A stretch of 64,000 nucleotides of DNA from Erinaceus europaeus (GCF_950295315.1 NC_080172.1:75381577-75445576), one strand, 5' to 3'; positions 1-12,057 are shown, counted from the stretch's first letter. Notes: a model not told the origin generated them from the letters alone. A program made the numbers and translations.

Positions 1-1667
1 ATATAAATGATTGTGTGCATCAGGAACTTAAAGGTCAGGGCAGATGCTGTAAGTTTGAGAATGGTGATTTATGAAGCCATGAGAATGAAGGAAAATTACT
101 GAAAGAGCAAGTTGAGAATGAAGGAAGAGAAAGTAACCCAGAATAATGTTCTATCATGGAAGAGTTGAGATAAACAAAGGAGATAAAAAAGAATAACCAT
201 TGAGGAAATATTGGTATAATGAAAAGCAGGAGGGAGTGTTTCAAGAAAGATTTGTGTTTTGTATACTAGTTAATACTAGTTAGTGTTCAGTTACTAGTTA
301 ATCTTGACAAAAAATTTTGGGGTGTGGGGGAGGATAAAAGACGAGTGGGTTGGGAAGTGAGATTGAATCTAGTATTGCCTGTTTTACATATTAAAACTGA
401 ATCTTTTCTATAAGCAAGAGATGTAAGTAGATTCAAAATGATGATGATGAAAATAGAAAATAGTCTTCTATAATTCTTAATGAGAGGGAGAAAGTGGCAG
501 GAATTTGTGTTATCAAATGAGCTTAATTTTAAAGGAATTAGACAAGTGGAATGAAAGCTAAAGCATGAAAGGAAATAGTCAGGTGAAGAAATTTGGGGGG
601 GGAGAACTTTTTGGTGTGAGTATAGGTAGGGATGATGCAGTGGAGATGAAATTGGTTGATGAGAGAAGAAAAGTAGTAATTGAAGATGTTATAAAATCTT
701 TGAGAAACCAAGATAGATTTAGAACCTAAATGTGGAAGTGGCATTCAATAGTAGGATTTGGGGGGGGGGAGGTACAAATGCTATTTCTTGTGTAGAGTTA
801 GCATTTAAAGATCATAAAGATTATAAATTGTGACTTTGGTATTTAGGATCCCTATTTTCTGAATTAAATGAGAGGTAGCTGAGAGGGGCAAGAGAGAGAA
901 ATTTAAAGAGTAAATAAAAGGCACAACATAAGTTATTTTGAAGAGAAAGTAATTATGTGGATTCACAGTGTTTCCTGTCCATATATGATTGTAATAAGGT
1001 ATATGTTACATTAAGGCTTTCTTTTTTCTTTGAGGAAAAGAATATTATCACTTTCAGGTTATATCGTTAGTGTTTTGTTAGAATTATCCATGTTATGAGC
1101 TAGAAAAGAAGTTTTCATAAACTTATTTTCTTATTTCTATTATGACTTTAGTAGAAAATTCCATCTGTGGTATCTGCCAGGTTTTTATTTGATACCACCA
1201 TGTATATGATTTCTTTTAAGTCATTCTGAATTCCTTCTGGGCTATATGTACAAATTGGTTCTTTAACCTGAGGGTATTTTCTTTAGTCCAGGGATTTTTT
1301 ATAAATGCCATGTTGATGATCTTTCAAAAAGAAAGATGCATAACCTGTATTATCCTTGAGACTGTTTTTTATTGCTTTCTTTGTTCCTCTAGTTTTCTTT
1401 GTATTTCACTTTTCTTTCTGAATCTTGGTGTTTGGAGGAATAGCAGTATAAGCTTTCCTAGTTTTCTATTCATACTTAATGTATAGTATTGCTTCCTTTC
1501 CTTTTTTAAATGAAATTTCTTGAACAATTTTTTTCTACTGCCTGACCCATTTTACTAGCCTGCTGTACACAGATTTGTCACATAACTGTATTGTGGCAAA
1601 GAAAACACCTTTGTAATTCTTAACCTAATAATATTGTTTAATGTGCTGAATAAATGAAATTACCTAG

Positions 1668-1779
1668 GTGGGGGAGACAACATAATGGTTATGCAAACAG
1701 ACTCTCATGCCTGAGGCTCCTAAATCCCAGGTTCAATTCCCCGCACCACCATAAACTAGAGCTGAGCAGTGCTCTCTGG

Positions 1780-1822
<43 letters not shown>

Positions 1823-1880
1823 CTCTCTCTCTCTCTCTCAAAAATAAAATAAATAAAATTTTAAAGAAAAATAAAATTAC
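1668..1880 (+). mobile_element. SINE-C with CT microsatellite
   Basis: The tRNA-like head (ACATAATGGTTATGC) and the B-box region GGTTCAATTCCC are followed by the GAGCAGTGCTCT segment. A CT dinucleotide array at about 1786-1839 and an A/AAAT-rich tail end the copy. Confidence 0.85.
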
Positions 1881-2165
1881 CTATTAGTTGAGTTTTCCCT
1901 TCTTCCCTTTTATTAAAGATGCTTTAACTAGTGCATTTTCCTTCCTTTTGTTTGTTATTTACTTTTATGTCTTAAAAATAACTAAGATCTTCCTTGTTTT
2001 TCCCTTTGAATAACTCTGCCCCATATGGGGGATTCCTTCCTCCTTTGTGCTCTGCCACTTGGACTTCGTTCTTGTGTCTGAATGAAGAATCTACATAAGT
2101 ACTTTAACTGTAAAGACAACCTCCACTAATAATTGGCATACTTTTATTTTTCTTTCTTTTTATTT

Positions 2166-2290
2166 ATTTATTTATAAAAAGGAAACACTGACAAAACTAT
2201 AGGATAAGAGGGGTACAACTTCACACAATTCCCACCACCAGAACTCAGTATCCCATCCCCTCCCTTGATAGCTTTCCTCTTCTTTAACAA
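2166..2290 (-). repeat. 3' terminus of repeat X
   Basis: Read on the minus strand it has GGATGGGATACTGAGTTCTG, then GTGGTGGGAATTGTG and a CCCCTCTTATCCTATAG segment, ending in an A/TAAA tail. The same 3' end occurs at 37199-37305 on the plus strand. Only about 125 bp remain, so this is a strongly 5'-truncated copy. Confidence 0.75.
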
Positions 2291-2695
2291 TTCGCATACT
2301 TTTCACAATCATGTTTTGTAAACTATGAAATATCCAAGTATTCAAGTAGTTAACAACTAATTGAACTTTGAACAACTAAGTGATTGAACTTCAGGAGTTT
2401 TGAGATCATCCAATTTACTAGTCTCTCTTATTTACTAATTTTTAGGTGGACTATATATTTTTCAGGACTGTGTTTTGTTTAAGAGACCTGTTTTCTTAAA
2501 TTTGTATATATGCATATCTCACCAAGAAATACTGTATGTCTTTGAACTTGTAGATCCCACTTATATTTCATTTTGTTTTTTTACCATTAATATAAAAGTA
2601 TAAGTGTAATCTATTACAGAAAATTGCCTATATCTGTTTGTATTATCTATTGCCTTTTATACAAAGATTAAATACTAAATGGTTTTATGTTTCAG

Positions 2696-2801
2696 GGAAG
2701 TCAGCAATGGTATAGAAAAGAAAGGGAAGAAAAAATCTGTAGGTCGTCCACCTGGTCCATATACAAGAAAAATGATTCAGAAAACTGCTGAGCCACCTTT
2801 G
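2696..2801 (+). CDS. MTF2: MTF2 coding exon (AT-hook-like segment)
   Basis: The first base completes a codon from the previous exon, then the frame reads [20 protein letters not shown] and on to TAEPPL. It lies between TTTCAG and GTAAGA and ends in phase 0. Confidence 0.92.
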
Positions 2802-2894
2802 GTAAGAGGATGCTTGCAAGGGGAAGGATGCTTTAAATTACTGAGATTTTTTTTTTTTTCAGTTTACTTTTAAGTTTGTTTTTTAATTTTTCAG

Positions 2895-2947
2895 GACAAG
2901 GAATCTGTTTCAGAGAACCCTACCTTGGATTTACCTTGTTCTATAGG
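2895..2947 (+). CDS. MTF2: MTF2 coding exon (53 bp)
   Basis: A short exon reading DKESVSENPTLDLPCSIG, with acceptor TTTTTCAG and donor GTAAAT. It ends with two bases of a glycine codon finished by the next exon. Confidence 0.92.
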
Positions 2948-3060
2948 GTAAATAGAAAGTTAAGTTTTTCTTTCCCTAGAGAGTTCCTTTTGGGGAGAAG
3001 TTAGTATCTCTATTGCTATGTAATAATAGTTGTTATACTATTTAAATTCTTTTGTCTCAG

Positions 3061-3165
3061 GAGAACTGAGGGAACTGCACATTCTTCCAATACCTCAGAT
3101 ATGGATTTCACGGGTGCTTCCAGTGCAAAAGAAACTACCTCGTCTAATATTTCCAGGCATTATGG
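3061..3165 (+). CDS. MTF2: MTF2 coding exon (105 bp)
   Basis: Serine/threonine-rich: [20 protein letters not shown] and on to SRHYG. Acceptor TTTGTCTCAG, donor GTAGAT. The phase (2 in, 2 out) matches both neighbours. Confidence 0.92.
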
Positions 3166-3959
3166 GTAGATATTTTATGTACTTGCTTTTTACTAATTTA
3201 ACTTTAGCTTTTTCTTTGTAAAGTGATAATTTTTCAGCAGTTGAAATTGTTACAGGTATGTCTTATTTTTAGAGCACAAACATTAAGATTTATCAGGAAA
3301 CTTGGCTATTATGCTATATTTTCCCCTTGTTATAAAACTGAAAAATCATTGAATTTCTGAGCTGAAAGGGATCTCAGATTTTTCTAAATCAATCATTATC
3401 TGTTTAAGAACACACAGAGGATAAGAGCTTTGAATTTGAATAGTATCTCATACAGCTAGACCCTGGGTATCTTGACTTCTAGTTTAGAATATTTTTTCAT
3501 CATATTACTATACTTAGAACTAGTAATAAGAGAGCCTAATTCTAGTTCTTCCATTTATTTCAGCATATGGAACAGTGTTTTGTATATAGTAGGTGTTTAT
3601 TAAATACTTGTTGCATTAAATGAATGTGTTGTTTTTTTAATGATCAGACTATTGACAAGACCTGAAATATGAATAGGGCCTCTTGGTATTGATTTGCCTT
3701 GTTGGCCTTGGTTCAAAAATTTCCTCTGATTCTTTTAAGCTGAATAGTACAAAAGCTCTTCAAAAGTCAGCCCCAAGGAAGTGATGGAATCTAATGAAGG
3801 CAAGTGATAGTCCATTTATATAGCACTTATTATTTTGGCTTTTCTGATGTTTATACAAGGTATACTTAGAGTGATGGATAAAATTAGAACACAGATTTTA
3901 TGGCTAAAAGATATTTAGTAGTCACTTTTTTTTTAGTAGTGGCCTTTTTTATTTCATAG
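3166..3959 (+). other. MTF2: MTF2 last intron, no repeats seen
   Basis: A 794-bp intron from GTAGAT to the TTTCATAG acceptor. I see no SINE or other feature in it. Confidence 0.8.
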
Positions 3960-4317
3960 ATTATCTGACTCCAGAAAAAGAACTCGTACAGGAAGATCTT
4001 GGCCTGCTTCAATACCACATTTGCGGAGGAGGAGAGGCCGTCTTCCAAGAAGAGCACTCCAGACTCAGAACTCAGAAATTGTAAAAGACGATGAAGGCAA
4101 AGATGACTACCAGTTTGATGAACTCAACACAGAGATTCTGAATAACTTAGCAGATCAGGAGTTGCAACTTAATCACTTAAAGAACTCAATTACCAGTTAT
4201 TTTGGTGCTGCCGGTAGAATAGCATGTGGTGAAAAATACCGAGTGCTGGCTCGTCGGGTGACACTTGATGGAAAGGTGCAGTATCTTGTGGAATGGGAAG
4301 GAGCAACTGCATCCTGA
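3960..4317 (+). CDS. MTF2: MTF2 terminal coding exon with stop
   Basis: The exon begins [20 protein letters not shown], runs through the [10 protein letters not shown] basic block and an acidic segment ([12 protein letters not shown]), and ends with the conserved C-terminal domain [20 protein letters not shown] and WEGATAS before a TGA. No disruption is seen. Confidence 0.95.
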
Positions 4318-6760
4318 CTGTAGGACTGAACATTATGTTCACTGCACTCTGATTTTCAGTAGTACAGTTGAAAGCCCTAAGGTGGTCTGGCTTTTACTAT
4401 CTTTCTTAAAAATAAAAATAAAAAAGGCAAAAAATTTCACAAAACAAAATGATACTAGCCTTAACATGTACCTGTCAATGTTATGGATATTGTCATAAAA
4501 AGATATCTTTTAAAAAAATCAGAACAGAGACTTAATTTTTTAAATCTTAAGATTTGTAGAATGTTTCTAGGATAGAATATTAAAATGATTCAAAACCATG
4601 CATGGTGTTAGATAATTTTTCTAATTATTCCATTGAGTCAGTTTTTGTGATTAGTGATTATCAGCAAACTGATCATGTAGATAGATAGCACAAGTATTTG
4701 AAGAAACATTGTTTGTTGTTACCAAAATGTTGGAAAAAGTTTATTTCAATACCTTTTAGATTTCATAAAGTGCAGTGTATATAATGCCTACTTAAAAACT
4801 GTAAAATATTGAAAATTTCTTTCAAGCAAAGTGTAAAAAATATATTGAGCCTGTAAATTGCTCTGTGACTAGACTTCATTGTCGTCTTAATATATTCTTT
4901 GCATGTACATATATATACACACCTGTATATGTATGTGTGTGATTATGTGACCTATGCAATACAAATTATGGGAATGGGCAGCTTTGGAGAATATATCCCA
5001 TAATTCTTTTTTCAGGAATAGTTGCAGTATTTACACAGCAGCATTTCTTCTCAGGCTTTTATTGGGTGCTGTTGCTTGCTATGTATGAAGAGAAATGTGT
5101 TCGATAAGTTTTAGTGTGTTCTGAAGAAGGGTGTGAACAACAAGTGTTCATGGGCATTTAGAATGCTTTTCACTTTCAGTCCTTGTAATTCAGCTGTTCA
5201 GTACCTAAAACAAATTCAAATAATATGAACATTATCTCCTACTAGAAACAACATTTTCATGGCACATTATGATTGTAAATGTCTCTCAGTTTTAACAGCA
5301 AGTCTTATAGGAGTCCCATGAAGATTCCTGAAATGTCTGTAGTAACTGTTAGTCATGTTGAATAAGTATAGTATGAACAAAGTATTTTATTGCACAGGGT
5401 TAAAAAACAGTGTGTTGCCTGAAGAGGTGACTGCTGTTTTATTACAACATTACCTCTTGTTTTTATAAAATGTACCAAGATTTAAATTGATAACTTTATT
5501 TTACATGTTTGAAAAAACACTTTCTTTTATCACCAGTGTTAGAGTTGTCTTCTATTCTTTTTGTTTTGTTTTGTTTTTAGCCAAAGAGTAAACAGAAGAA
5601 TATTCTTATTTTGGTGGCTTCTCATTTTACTCTTAAAAATGATTGGTGGATTTTAACCTAAAAATTGGGGAATTTGCTGCCAAAATGGAAACTATGTAAA
5701 GTGTAGTGATTTCAGCATGGAAAAAATGTAGGTTAGTACTTATTTATTCCAATATTATTTGACTGTTCATTTAAAAAATTGCTTTATGTCTTTAAACATC
5801 TTCAAAAGATGACCTTTTCTTATAAAATTATAGCCAAAAGAAGCAGAGAACTTCATTGTGTCCTGTATTTGGTTTCTGGTTGACCAAGTACAAATGAGCT
5901 TTACAAAAGTGCAAATTAAATACTGTCACTTCTGTTTACCTCCACCAAAACTTGATTTTCCCCCTAGCTATTAATTTAAAGTTGCCTTTCCTGCAGCTGC
6001 AATATTTTGAAGAATAACACACAGAGTTTGTGTTGATTTTGAATGTTTGTTTATATCTAGGGGTAATGGAAAATGTAAATCCCGTGTAACCTTATTCATT
6101 CCCACCTGTATCATATTATTTCATTTTCCCCAAAGTCCTTTAATTCTAACTGAACACCAGCAGTATTTTTAGTAATTCTTTCTTTAGCATACATGAAAAA
6201 TGATTTATTAAGCTGAACTGTCTTAGACGTAATTATTGTGAATGTCTGTTTTATTTTACCATGGTGGTTCACATGACTCTGATGTTCAGTTTGTATTTTT
6301 GGAATTGCTTTACTTAGAATTAAAACAGACCAACATTAAATGTGTGTATTTTTCTAAAAGCTAATGAGTTTTGCTTCTGTTTGCTTGAAAATACACACTG
6401 GTGCAGTTGATGGCTGCTTTTATTCAGTCAGAAAGGAAAGGATTTTCCAGTTCTGTAGTAACTAGGTTTACTTTAATCTTTATAAAACTCTCATTTCCCC
6501 TTTTCCTTCAGGTCTTGTTATTAATTATTGACGTTCCTCTTAAGTGATCATTTAAAAGGATAAACAAAATTTAGCTACCTTGCACACTTTATACTTGAAA
6601 GATAGTATGTCTCTTTCCATCCATCCTATCCCCACAAGAGAAAACTTGGACTTTCCAACTGTTTTATTTTCTTCTTACATAAAAGGTCTCAAGGTTCATG
6701 TTACAGGTTTTCCCTAAAAATATTTACCCCATTGAAATAAAAGATGTGGAGAAAAAAAAT
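4318..6760 (+). other. MTF2: MTF2 3' UTR
   Basis: About 2.4 kb free of SINEs follow the stop, in sharp contrast to the flanking DNA, as expected of a conserved 3' UTR. A proximal AATAAA is at 4411-4416. The likely main one is at 6736-6741, shortly before the first downstream SINE. The exact cleavage site is inferred. Confidence 0.7.
6736..6741 (+). terminator. MTF2: Candidate MTF2 poly(A) signal
   Basis: AATAAA, the last canonical hexamer before the SINE at 6830. Confidence 0.5.
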
Positions 6761-6829
6761 GTACCCTACTCATTTTAATACTATTTTACCCAAAGCCCTT
6801 ATTATTCTCCCCTCCCCTATCCCACCTCC

Positions 6830-6955
6830 CATGTTTTTTTTTTAGTCAGAACACTACTCAGCTCTGGCCTGTGGTAGTGCCAGGGATTGAAGCTGGGATG
6901 TTGGGACCTTTGGCAGGAATGTCTTTTGCACAAACATGGTTATCTCCCCCAACCC
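6830..6955 (-). mobile_element. SINE-C
   Basis: The minus strand reads the AACCATG...GCAAAAGAC head and a GGTCCCAACATCCC-type body ending in a T-run on the plus strand. Diverged. Confidence 0.7.
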
Positions 6956-7790
6956 TCAAAGCATGTTTCATAAATACTCTGATACTAAATGAAAAATATG
7001 AATTCTCTACCTTGAGTTATCAAACTAGACCAAAATATGAGCTATCAGTATAAATTCTAAAATAAGATTTAAAATGTATTTGTTTTTATTAACTGGGGGC
7101 TGAGGTCAACCCAGAGCTTCACTCTGGCACAGGACTTCATGTCTATAATTTCAACACTTCATCCTCTGTGCCCTCTCCTGGACCCACATGAAATCAGATC
7201 TTGTTATTTCATATATAACAGATGAATGTTTCTGATGTATGAGTTGAGGGTATCCGTGTGTGTGTTCCACTTCTTTTCAAGACTTGTTCAACATGCATGT
7301 TTGGTTTCTATTGTGCATATAATTTTCAGCAGATTTCTTTTTTTATTTTTTATTTTTTTAATTAATTTTATTTTTGAGAGAGATGAAGAGAGAAACACCA
7401 GAGCACTGCTCAGCTCAGGCTTTAGCAGATTTCTATTAGTGTGAGAAATAGAGTTTTGTTCTGGACTATTAGATTGAATTTCTACTAGGAAACATAACTT
7501 GTTTCCTTGACTGTTTTACAATATGATTCTAGAGTTGTTTGAATGAGGTAGGTTCATAACAGGTGGATGGATAGCCACAATTTTGGGATATATTAAAATT
7601 CATGCTGATGATATGAGGGGGCTTTCTTCAGTTTTATTTTGGCAGCCCTGTACATATATTATCAGAAATCCTCTTTAGTTTCTTCTGTGGTAGTTGTTGA
7701 TTCATGTTCTCTCATGATAAGAGAGAGGAGAGAGTTGACAGTTAAAAGTAAAGTGAGACTTTTACCCTTCCATGGGATTCCTTTCCAGAG
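6956..7790. other. Intergenic, mostly unassigned
   Basis: No exon is visible. A T-rich piece at 7338-7425 ending GAGCACTGCTCAGCTCAGGC is a minus-strand SINE-C fragment. The rest is unassigned. Confidence 0.5.
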
Positions 7791-7792
7791 GG

Positions 7793-7998
7793 GCCGGGTG
7801 GTGGCACAACTGATTGAGCACATATGTTCCAGTGCACAACAACCCAGGTTCAAGCCCCCCCTTACCCCCCTTACCCCTGTCCCCATCTTCACAAGTGGTG
7901 AAGCACTACTCCAGGTGCCTCTGTCTCTCTCCCTCTCGATCTTTCCCTTCCCTCTCGATTGGTGGCTATCTCTATCCAATAAATAAAGATAATTGAGA
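7793..7998 (+). mobile_element. SINE-B
   Basis: Head GGCCGGGTGGTGGCACAACT, B box GGTTCAAGCCC, and tail CTATCCAATAAATAAAGATA. A C-rich run replaces part of the hairpin region. Confidence 0.88.
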
Positions 7999-8171
7999 AA
8001 AAAATTAAAAAGAAGAAACCAAATAAAGTCCAATAAAAATGTGGAGAGGGCAAACTGATTAGCTCTGGGTATCAAATAGATAGGAGGAAATACAACATTT
8101 ATAACCTTTAAGTTATAAATAAGACCCACAATGTCCTTTGGGAGAACTGGCTAAATCTAAATAGTATGCTG

Positions 8172-8320
8172 TCATGGGACAGAGAGAAAGATAGACGATG
8201 AAGAGGTGCCAGAGCACTGCTCAGCTCTGGCTTATGGTGGTGTTATAGATTGAATCTGGGATCTCAGAGCCTAAGTGAGGCATGAATGTCTTTTGCAGAA
8301 CTGTTATGCTGTCTCCTTAA
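8172..8320 (-). mobile_element. SINE-C variant with GAGA tail
   Basis: Contains GAGCACTGCTCAGCTCTGGC, then a B-box complement GATTGAATCTGGGA and ...TTATGCTGTCTCC. A purine-rich tract (AGAGAGAAAGATAG) precedes it on the plus strand. Confidence 0.7.
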
Positions 8321-8435
8321 CATGTATGTTGTCTTTGTAGCTAAAATTAGAATAAGTCTACAAATAAACCAGGACACTCTTTTCCCCTCTCTCCTTCCCT
8401 CACTTTTATCCAACATCCCTTTGATAATTACTTTT

Positions 8436-8712
8436 GCGGGAGTTGGACGGTAGCACAGTGGGTTAAGTGCACGTGGTGCGAAGCACAAGGACTGGAGTAA
8501 GGATCCCAGTTGAGCCCCTAGCTCCCCACTTGCAGGGGAGTCACTTCACAGGCTGTGAAACAGGTCTGCGGGTGTCTGTCTTCCTCTTCCGCTCCTCTCT
8601 CCATTTTTCTCTGTCCGATCTAACAACGACAACATCAATAACAGCAACAATGATAATAACTACAACAACAATAGACAAGGGCAACAAAGGGAAAGTAAAT
8701 ATTTAAAAATTT
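8436..8712 (+). mobile_element. SINE-A
   Basis: Near full length: diverged head GGGAGTTGGACGGTAGCACA, hairpin region, CT-rich block, CAA-rich tail ending AAGGGCAACAAAGGG. Confidence 0.9.
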
Positions 8713-8820
8713 AAGAAAGATAATTACTCTTGCATCTTCCTTTTACTGGAGATTAGTGTTGAAACTATGCTTAGTAACTCTTCAGTTTTGTGGTATATTC
8801 AAAGAATGTAATGTCTCATA

Positions 8821-8950
8821 TGCAGGGGGGATATCTTCACAAGTGGTGAAGCAGGCCTGCAGGTCTTTCTCCCCCCTCCACTCTCAGTTTCTCTCTGTCC
8901 TGTCCAAGAAAGTGGAAAAATGGTAAAAATAAAATAAAAATAAAAAATGT
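8821..8950 (+). mobile_element. SINE-A, 5'-truncated
   Basis: Starts inside the hairpin (CTTCACAAGTGGTGAAGCAG) and ends in an AAAATAAAAATAAA tail. Confidence 0.75.
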
Positions 8951-9061
8951 AATGTCTAATTCAAGAAAAGTTTACATTGAATTTAAGCATACAAATACAT
9001 CTTTTATAACTGTTAGCCTTAATTTCGGTCCTTTACTTACAAGAAAGTCTTTTTTCACCTT

Positions 9062-9270
9062 TTTTTTTTACTTTTTAAAAAATTATCTTTATTGGATAGA
9101 GACATCCAGAAATCAAGAGAGAAGGGGGTGATAGAGAGGGAGAGAGACACCTGCAGCCCTGCTTCACCACTTGCAAAGTTTTCCCCCTGCAGGTGGGGAC
9201 CAGGGGCTTGAACCTGGGTCCTTGTGTATTGTAATATGTGCATTCAGCCAGGTGCACCATGACCCTTTCT
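9062..9270 (-). mobile_element. SINE-B
   Basis: The plus strand shows TTATCTTTATTGGATAGAGA, then CACCTGCAG...CTGCAGGTGGGGACC and the head complement CAGCCAGGTGCACCATGACC. Confidence 0.88.
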
Positions 9271-9506
9271 CACCTAATGATGTTTTTCCAGTGGAGAAAC
9301 ATTTACAAATTGATCAATGTGAGAGAGTGGAGAGATGTTTGTGTGCAAAAATACTTCACATGTGATTTCACCTCTGAAGCTGAGTTCTGAGAAAAATAGT
9401 TTTTTTTAGTGTTAATTACTCCTAGAAATGTCACAATCAATAGCATTGACATAGATTTCAGGGAACATATACACAGTATGTACAAGGATGTATAGAAATA
9501 GCAATG

Positions 9507-9737
9507 TGGGGACTGGGTGGTGGCACATCTGTTTGAGCGTACATGTTACAGTGCACAAGAACCCATGTTCGAGTCCCCAGTCCCCACCTGCAGGAAGAAA
9601 GTTTCTCAAGTGGTGAAGCAGTGCTACAGATGTCTCTCTCTCTCTCTCTCCCTCCCTCTCTATCACCCCCTTCCTTCTCAATTTCTGGCTGTGTATATCC
9701 AATAAATAAATAAAGATTTTTTTAAAAAATTAAGAAA
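9507..9737 (+). mobile_element. SINE-B flanked by target-site duplication
   Basis: Complete head-to-tail copy. GAAATAGCAATGTGG occurs just before the head (about 9494-9508) and again after the tail (about 9746-9761), a 15-bp duplication that marks a recent insertion. Confidence 0.92.
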
Positions 9738-9761
9738 AGAAGAAGAAAGAAATAGCAATGT

Positions 9762-9800
9762 GGAGAGCCAGATGGTGGTTTACTTGATAGAGCAGACATG
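9762..9800 (+). mobile_element. SINE-B head fragment
   Basis: Only the first ~40 bp (AGCCAGATGGTGGTTTACTT and CAGACATGTTA) remain. Confidence 0.5.
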
Positions 9801-9816
9801 TTAAAAATAGCAAAAT

Positions 9817-10102
9817 GAGGGGTTGGGGGTAGCTCAGTGGGTTGTGTACATGACACAAAGTGCAAGGACCAGAGTAAGGATCCCAGTTTGAGCTCCCAGC
9901 TCCCCCCTGTAGGGGAGTTACTTCACAGATGGTGAAACAGGTCTGCAGGTGTCTGTCTTTCTCTCTCCCTTCTGTCTCCTATCAATTTCTTTATCCCATC
10001 CAACAACAGTAATGACAACAAAATGGGGAAAATGGCCTCCAGGATCAGTGGATTCGTAGTGCAGGCACTTAGCTCCAGCAATAACCCTGGTGGCAAAAGA
10101 TA
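9817..10102 (+). mobile_element. SINE-A-long
   Basis: Head GGTTGGGGGTAGCTCAGTGG, hairpin and CT block, a short CAA tract, then the 3' module from GGCCTCCAGG to AATAACCCTGGTGG. Confidence 0.85.
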
Positions 10103-10119
10103 CATATATTTATCAAAAT

Positions 10120-10285
10120 AGAGCTAGGGAAAAAAGCTTACCTGGATAGTGTACTGCTTAGCCATGTGTGTGTCACAGGTTCAAGCCCAGCCCCACTGCT
10201 TTGGAACTGTGGTCTCTTTCCTTCTTTCTCTGCCTATCTTCTATCTTTAAAAAATGAAAAAAGGAAGGAGAGAGAAGGAAAGAAC
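10120..10285 (+). mobile_element. SINE-E
   Basis: Head AGCTTACCTGGATAGTGTAC, B box GGTTCAAGCCC, a TCTCTTTCCTTCTTTCTCTG tail block and an A-rich end. Confidence 0.7.
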
Positions 10286-10584
10286 AAATGGTTAGTTTTG
10301 TAGCACTTAATCAGTCTTGAAGTTATGTTGTAGGAGGTAATCTGCATGGCGTGCCTATTTGCTTCTATTGGCTTTCTGATGGAAAGCCAATGGTTTATAT
10401 TTGATCATCAGTGCTCTTGTAATTTGGGCTTGGAGAACTAAATAAATCTAGTTACTTGGTTTTTATTTTGTTACTTGGTTCTACCAAGGTTATTGGATTC
10501 ATCATTAACTTTCTGTTAAGTGCTAGAAAGAAAAAATGTTAACATCAGTACCTAATTTTGAACAGCAGCTAGTTGAAGTAATTC
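10286..10584. other. Intergenic, nothing recognised
   Basis: About 300 bp of AT-rich DNA without a repeat or exon that I recognise. Confidence 0.4.
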
Positions 10585-10587
10585 TTT

Positions 10588-10700
10588 TGGGGGTGGTGAA
10601 ATAGCTCACTTGGATAATGTGCTACTTTGCTGTGTGCACAGCCCAGGTTTGAACCTGGTCCCACCACATTGAAGAAAGCTTTGATGCTGTGGGTTAGGAC
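10588..10700 (+). mobile_element. SINE-E
   Basis: AGCTCACTTGGATAATGTGC head followed by GGTTTGAACCTGGTCCCACC and the CACATTGAAGAAAGCTTTGA segment. Confidence 0.75.
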
Positions 10701-10876
10701 CCTGGAGAGGTGAGGTTCCAGGGCGCATTGGTGTGGTCTTCTGCCCAGGGAGTTCAGGACAGAATCATAGTAGCATCTGCAGCTTGGTGTCTGAAAGACG
10801 ATAAGATAAAAGCAGAACAAAATGCCTAATCAACTGTTACCAAAAGGTAAGGATAGAGCAGGTGAGGATAGGGATT

Positions 10877-11068
10877 TTTTAAAAAAATGTATTTATTTAT
10901 TATTGAATAGAGACATCCAGAAATCAAGAGGAGAGAGACAGAGAGACACCTGCAGCCCTGCTTCACCACTTGTGAAGCTTTCCCTCTGCAGGTGGGGACC
11001 AGGGGCTTGAACCTGCATCCTTGTGCACTGCAATGTGAGGGCTTAGCCAGATGAGCCACCACCTGGCT
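10877..11068 (-). mobile_element. SINE-B flanked by target-site duplication
   Basis: The duplication GAGGATAGGGATTTT is seen at about 10862-10876 and 11070-11084. The body is complete, from the AATAAATA-type tail to CCACCACCTGGCTC. Confidence 0.92.
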
Positions 11069-11089
11069 CTGAGGATAGGGATTTTAAGG

Positions 11090-12050
11090 TGGAAAGAAGC
11101 AAGTCTATTTTTACTTAAAGTAGTACTTGGTTGAGCTTGATAGCTAACATGGATGGAGGTAGGCTAAAAATATTATCTAGGAAGATGGTATCATTTGAGA
11201 ATAAGACTAGAAAACTGGATCAGGGTAGAGAGTAAATGAATTATTGACCACATCAGTCTGAGGGCCAATGTATATTCATATTTAACACAGGAGCCTGTAT
11301 AGGTTTTGAGTCCCTGTCAGTCTGAGCTCACGGTTTGTGGTAACAGCTGGGAACAATTTAGGCTGCGCTTATTTCAGGATCAGTCTTCCTTAAATGGCAG
11401 AGTAGGATGACCCAGCCTCCCTTTGGGAAAAAGGGGGAGTTCTTACCATTGCTAGTTCATAGTGAGTGTACAGTCAAGAAGCTCACAAGAGGGCATATGA
11501 TGATGGATGGAAGTGACCAGTTATAGCAGAGAGAGGGATCTAGTAGTGATCTAGACCCATTGTATCTATGGGAGAATCCTAGGATTTCCTGTCTAGGGCT
11601 CTAGGTGATGGGGTGGCTTGGTAGTGACTAAAAAGGACATCATTAAGTTAGCCACTCTCTTGCCCTTTTCCAGTTTTTGTAGTCCCTTCATTTGATAAGC
11701 TTAGATTTTTCTCTCAGTTGTTGAAGTGATGAGTGTCAGTTGTTGTGTATCCAAACCAGTATTAGATTTATAGGGTCTGGTCTCAAGTTGGGGAGGAAAT
11801 ACACCTAGGATTTCTGTGTGGTCTAAGGTAACCTTGAGTTTTACTGCATTTACTTGTTTGGTAATTCTAAGGTTGACCTAGGGACAATCATTTCTTCTCA
11901 ATATTATCAATGAGTGATAATACTGATGCTGTCAGAAGAGATTAATAGATCTTGTGTGTAGTTAGTTGAGTAGTAGTGATTGAAGGAAGTAAAGTAGGGG
12001 GTAGGAGAGGAGGGCATCTAGGTCTAAAGTAATAAACACTTGATAAGAAA
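11090..12050 (-). repeat. Repeat X, minus-strand copy
   Basis: The reverse complement aligns by eye with 34290-35100 and 35888-37310. Shared segments include AGATCCCTCTCTCTGC, CATATGCCCTCTTGTGAG, GGAAGACTGATCCTGAAAT and GTGAGCTCAGACTGACAGGG. No ORF is evident. Confidence 0.7.
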
Positions 12051-12057
12051 ATTTTTG

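Larger units (their letters stand above)
1..2695 (+). other. MTF2: MTF2 intron (3' part)
   Basis: AT-rich intronic sequence before the first MTF2 exon in the window. I see no exon in it. It is repeat-poor up to 1660, then carries one SINE-C and one minus-strand tail of repeat X. It ends with a TTTATGTTTCAG acceptor at 2695. Confidence 0.8.
2696..6760 (+). other. MTF2: MTF2 gene, 3' end (last four exons and 3' UTR)
   Basis: MTF2 (Polycomb-like 2) is a nuclear accessory subunit of PRC2. In the known family it has Tudor and two PHD domains that help recruit PRC2 to CpG-rich chromatin; those lie upstream of this window. The window holds the C-terminal 206 codons in exons 2696-2801, 2895-2947, 3061-3165 and 3960-4317. 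All have consensus AG/GT borders and the reading phase is kept across every junction. Visible parts are a basic stretch with GRPPGP (AT-hook-like), an arginine-rich run ([11 protein letters not shown]), and the C-terminal MTF2_C segment ending [10 protein letters not shown]. Product and symbol are recognised from this C-terminus. The next gene, TMED5, converges on it from about 17 kb away. Confidence 0.93.

Noticed and set aside
4265..4498. Frame overlapping the MTF2 stop
   Set aside because: It is out of frame with the conserved C-terminal domain and runs into the 3' UTR.
9412..9702. Open frames of 60-150 codons rich in CLSLSPPL-type or RERERQT-type sequence
   Set aside because: These recur wherever a SINE hairpin plus CT block lies and are translations of repeats.
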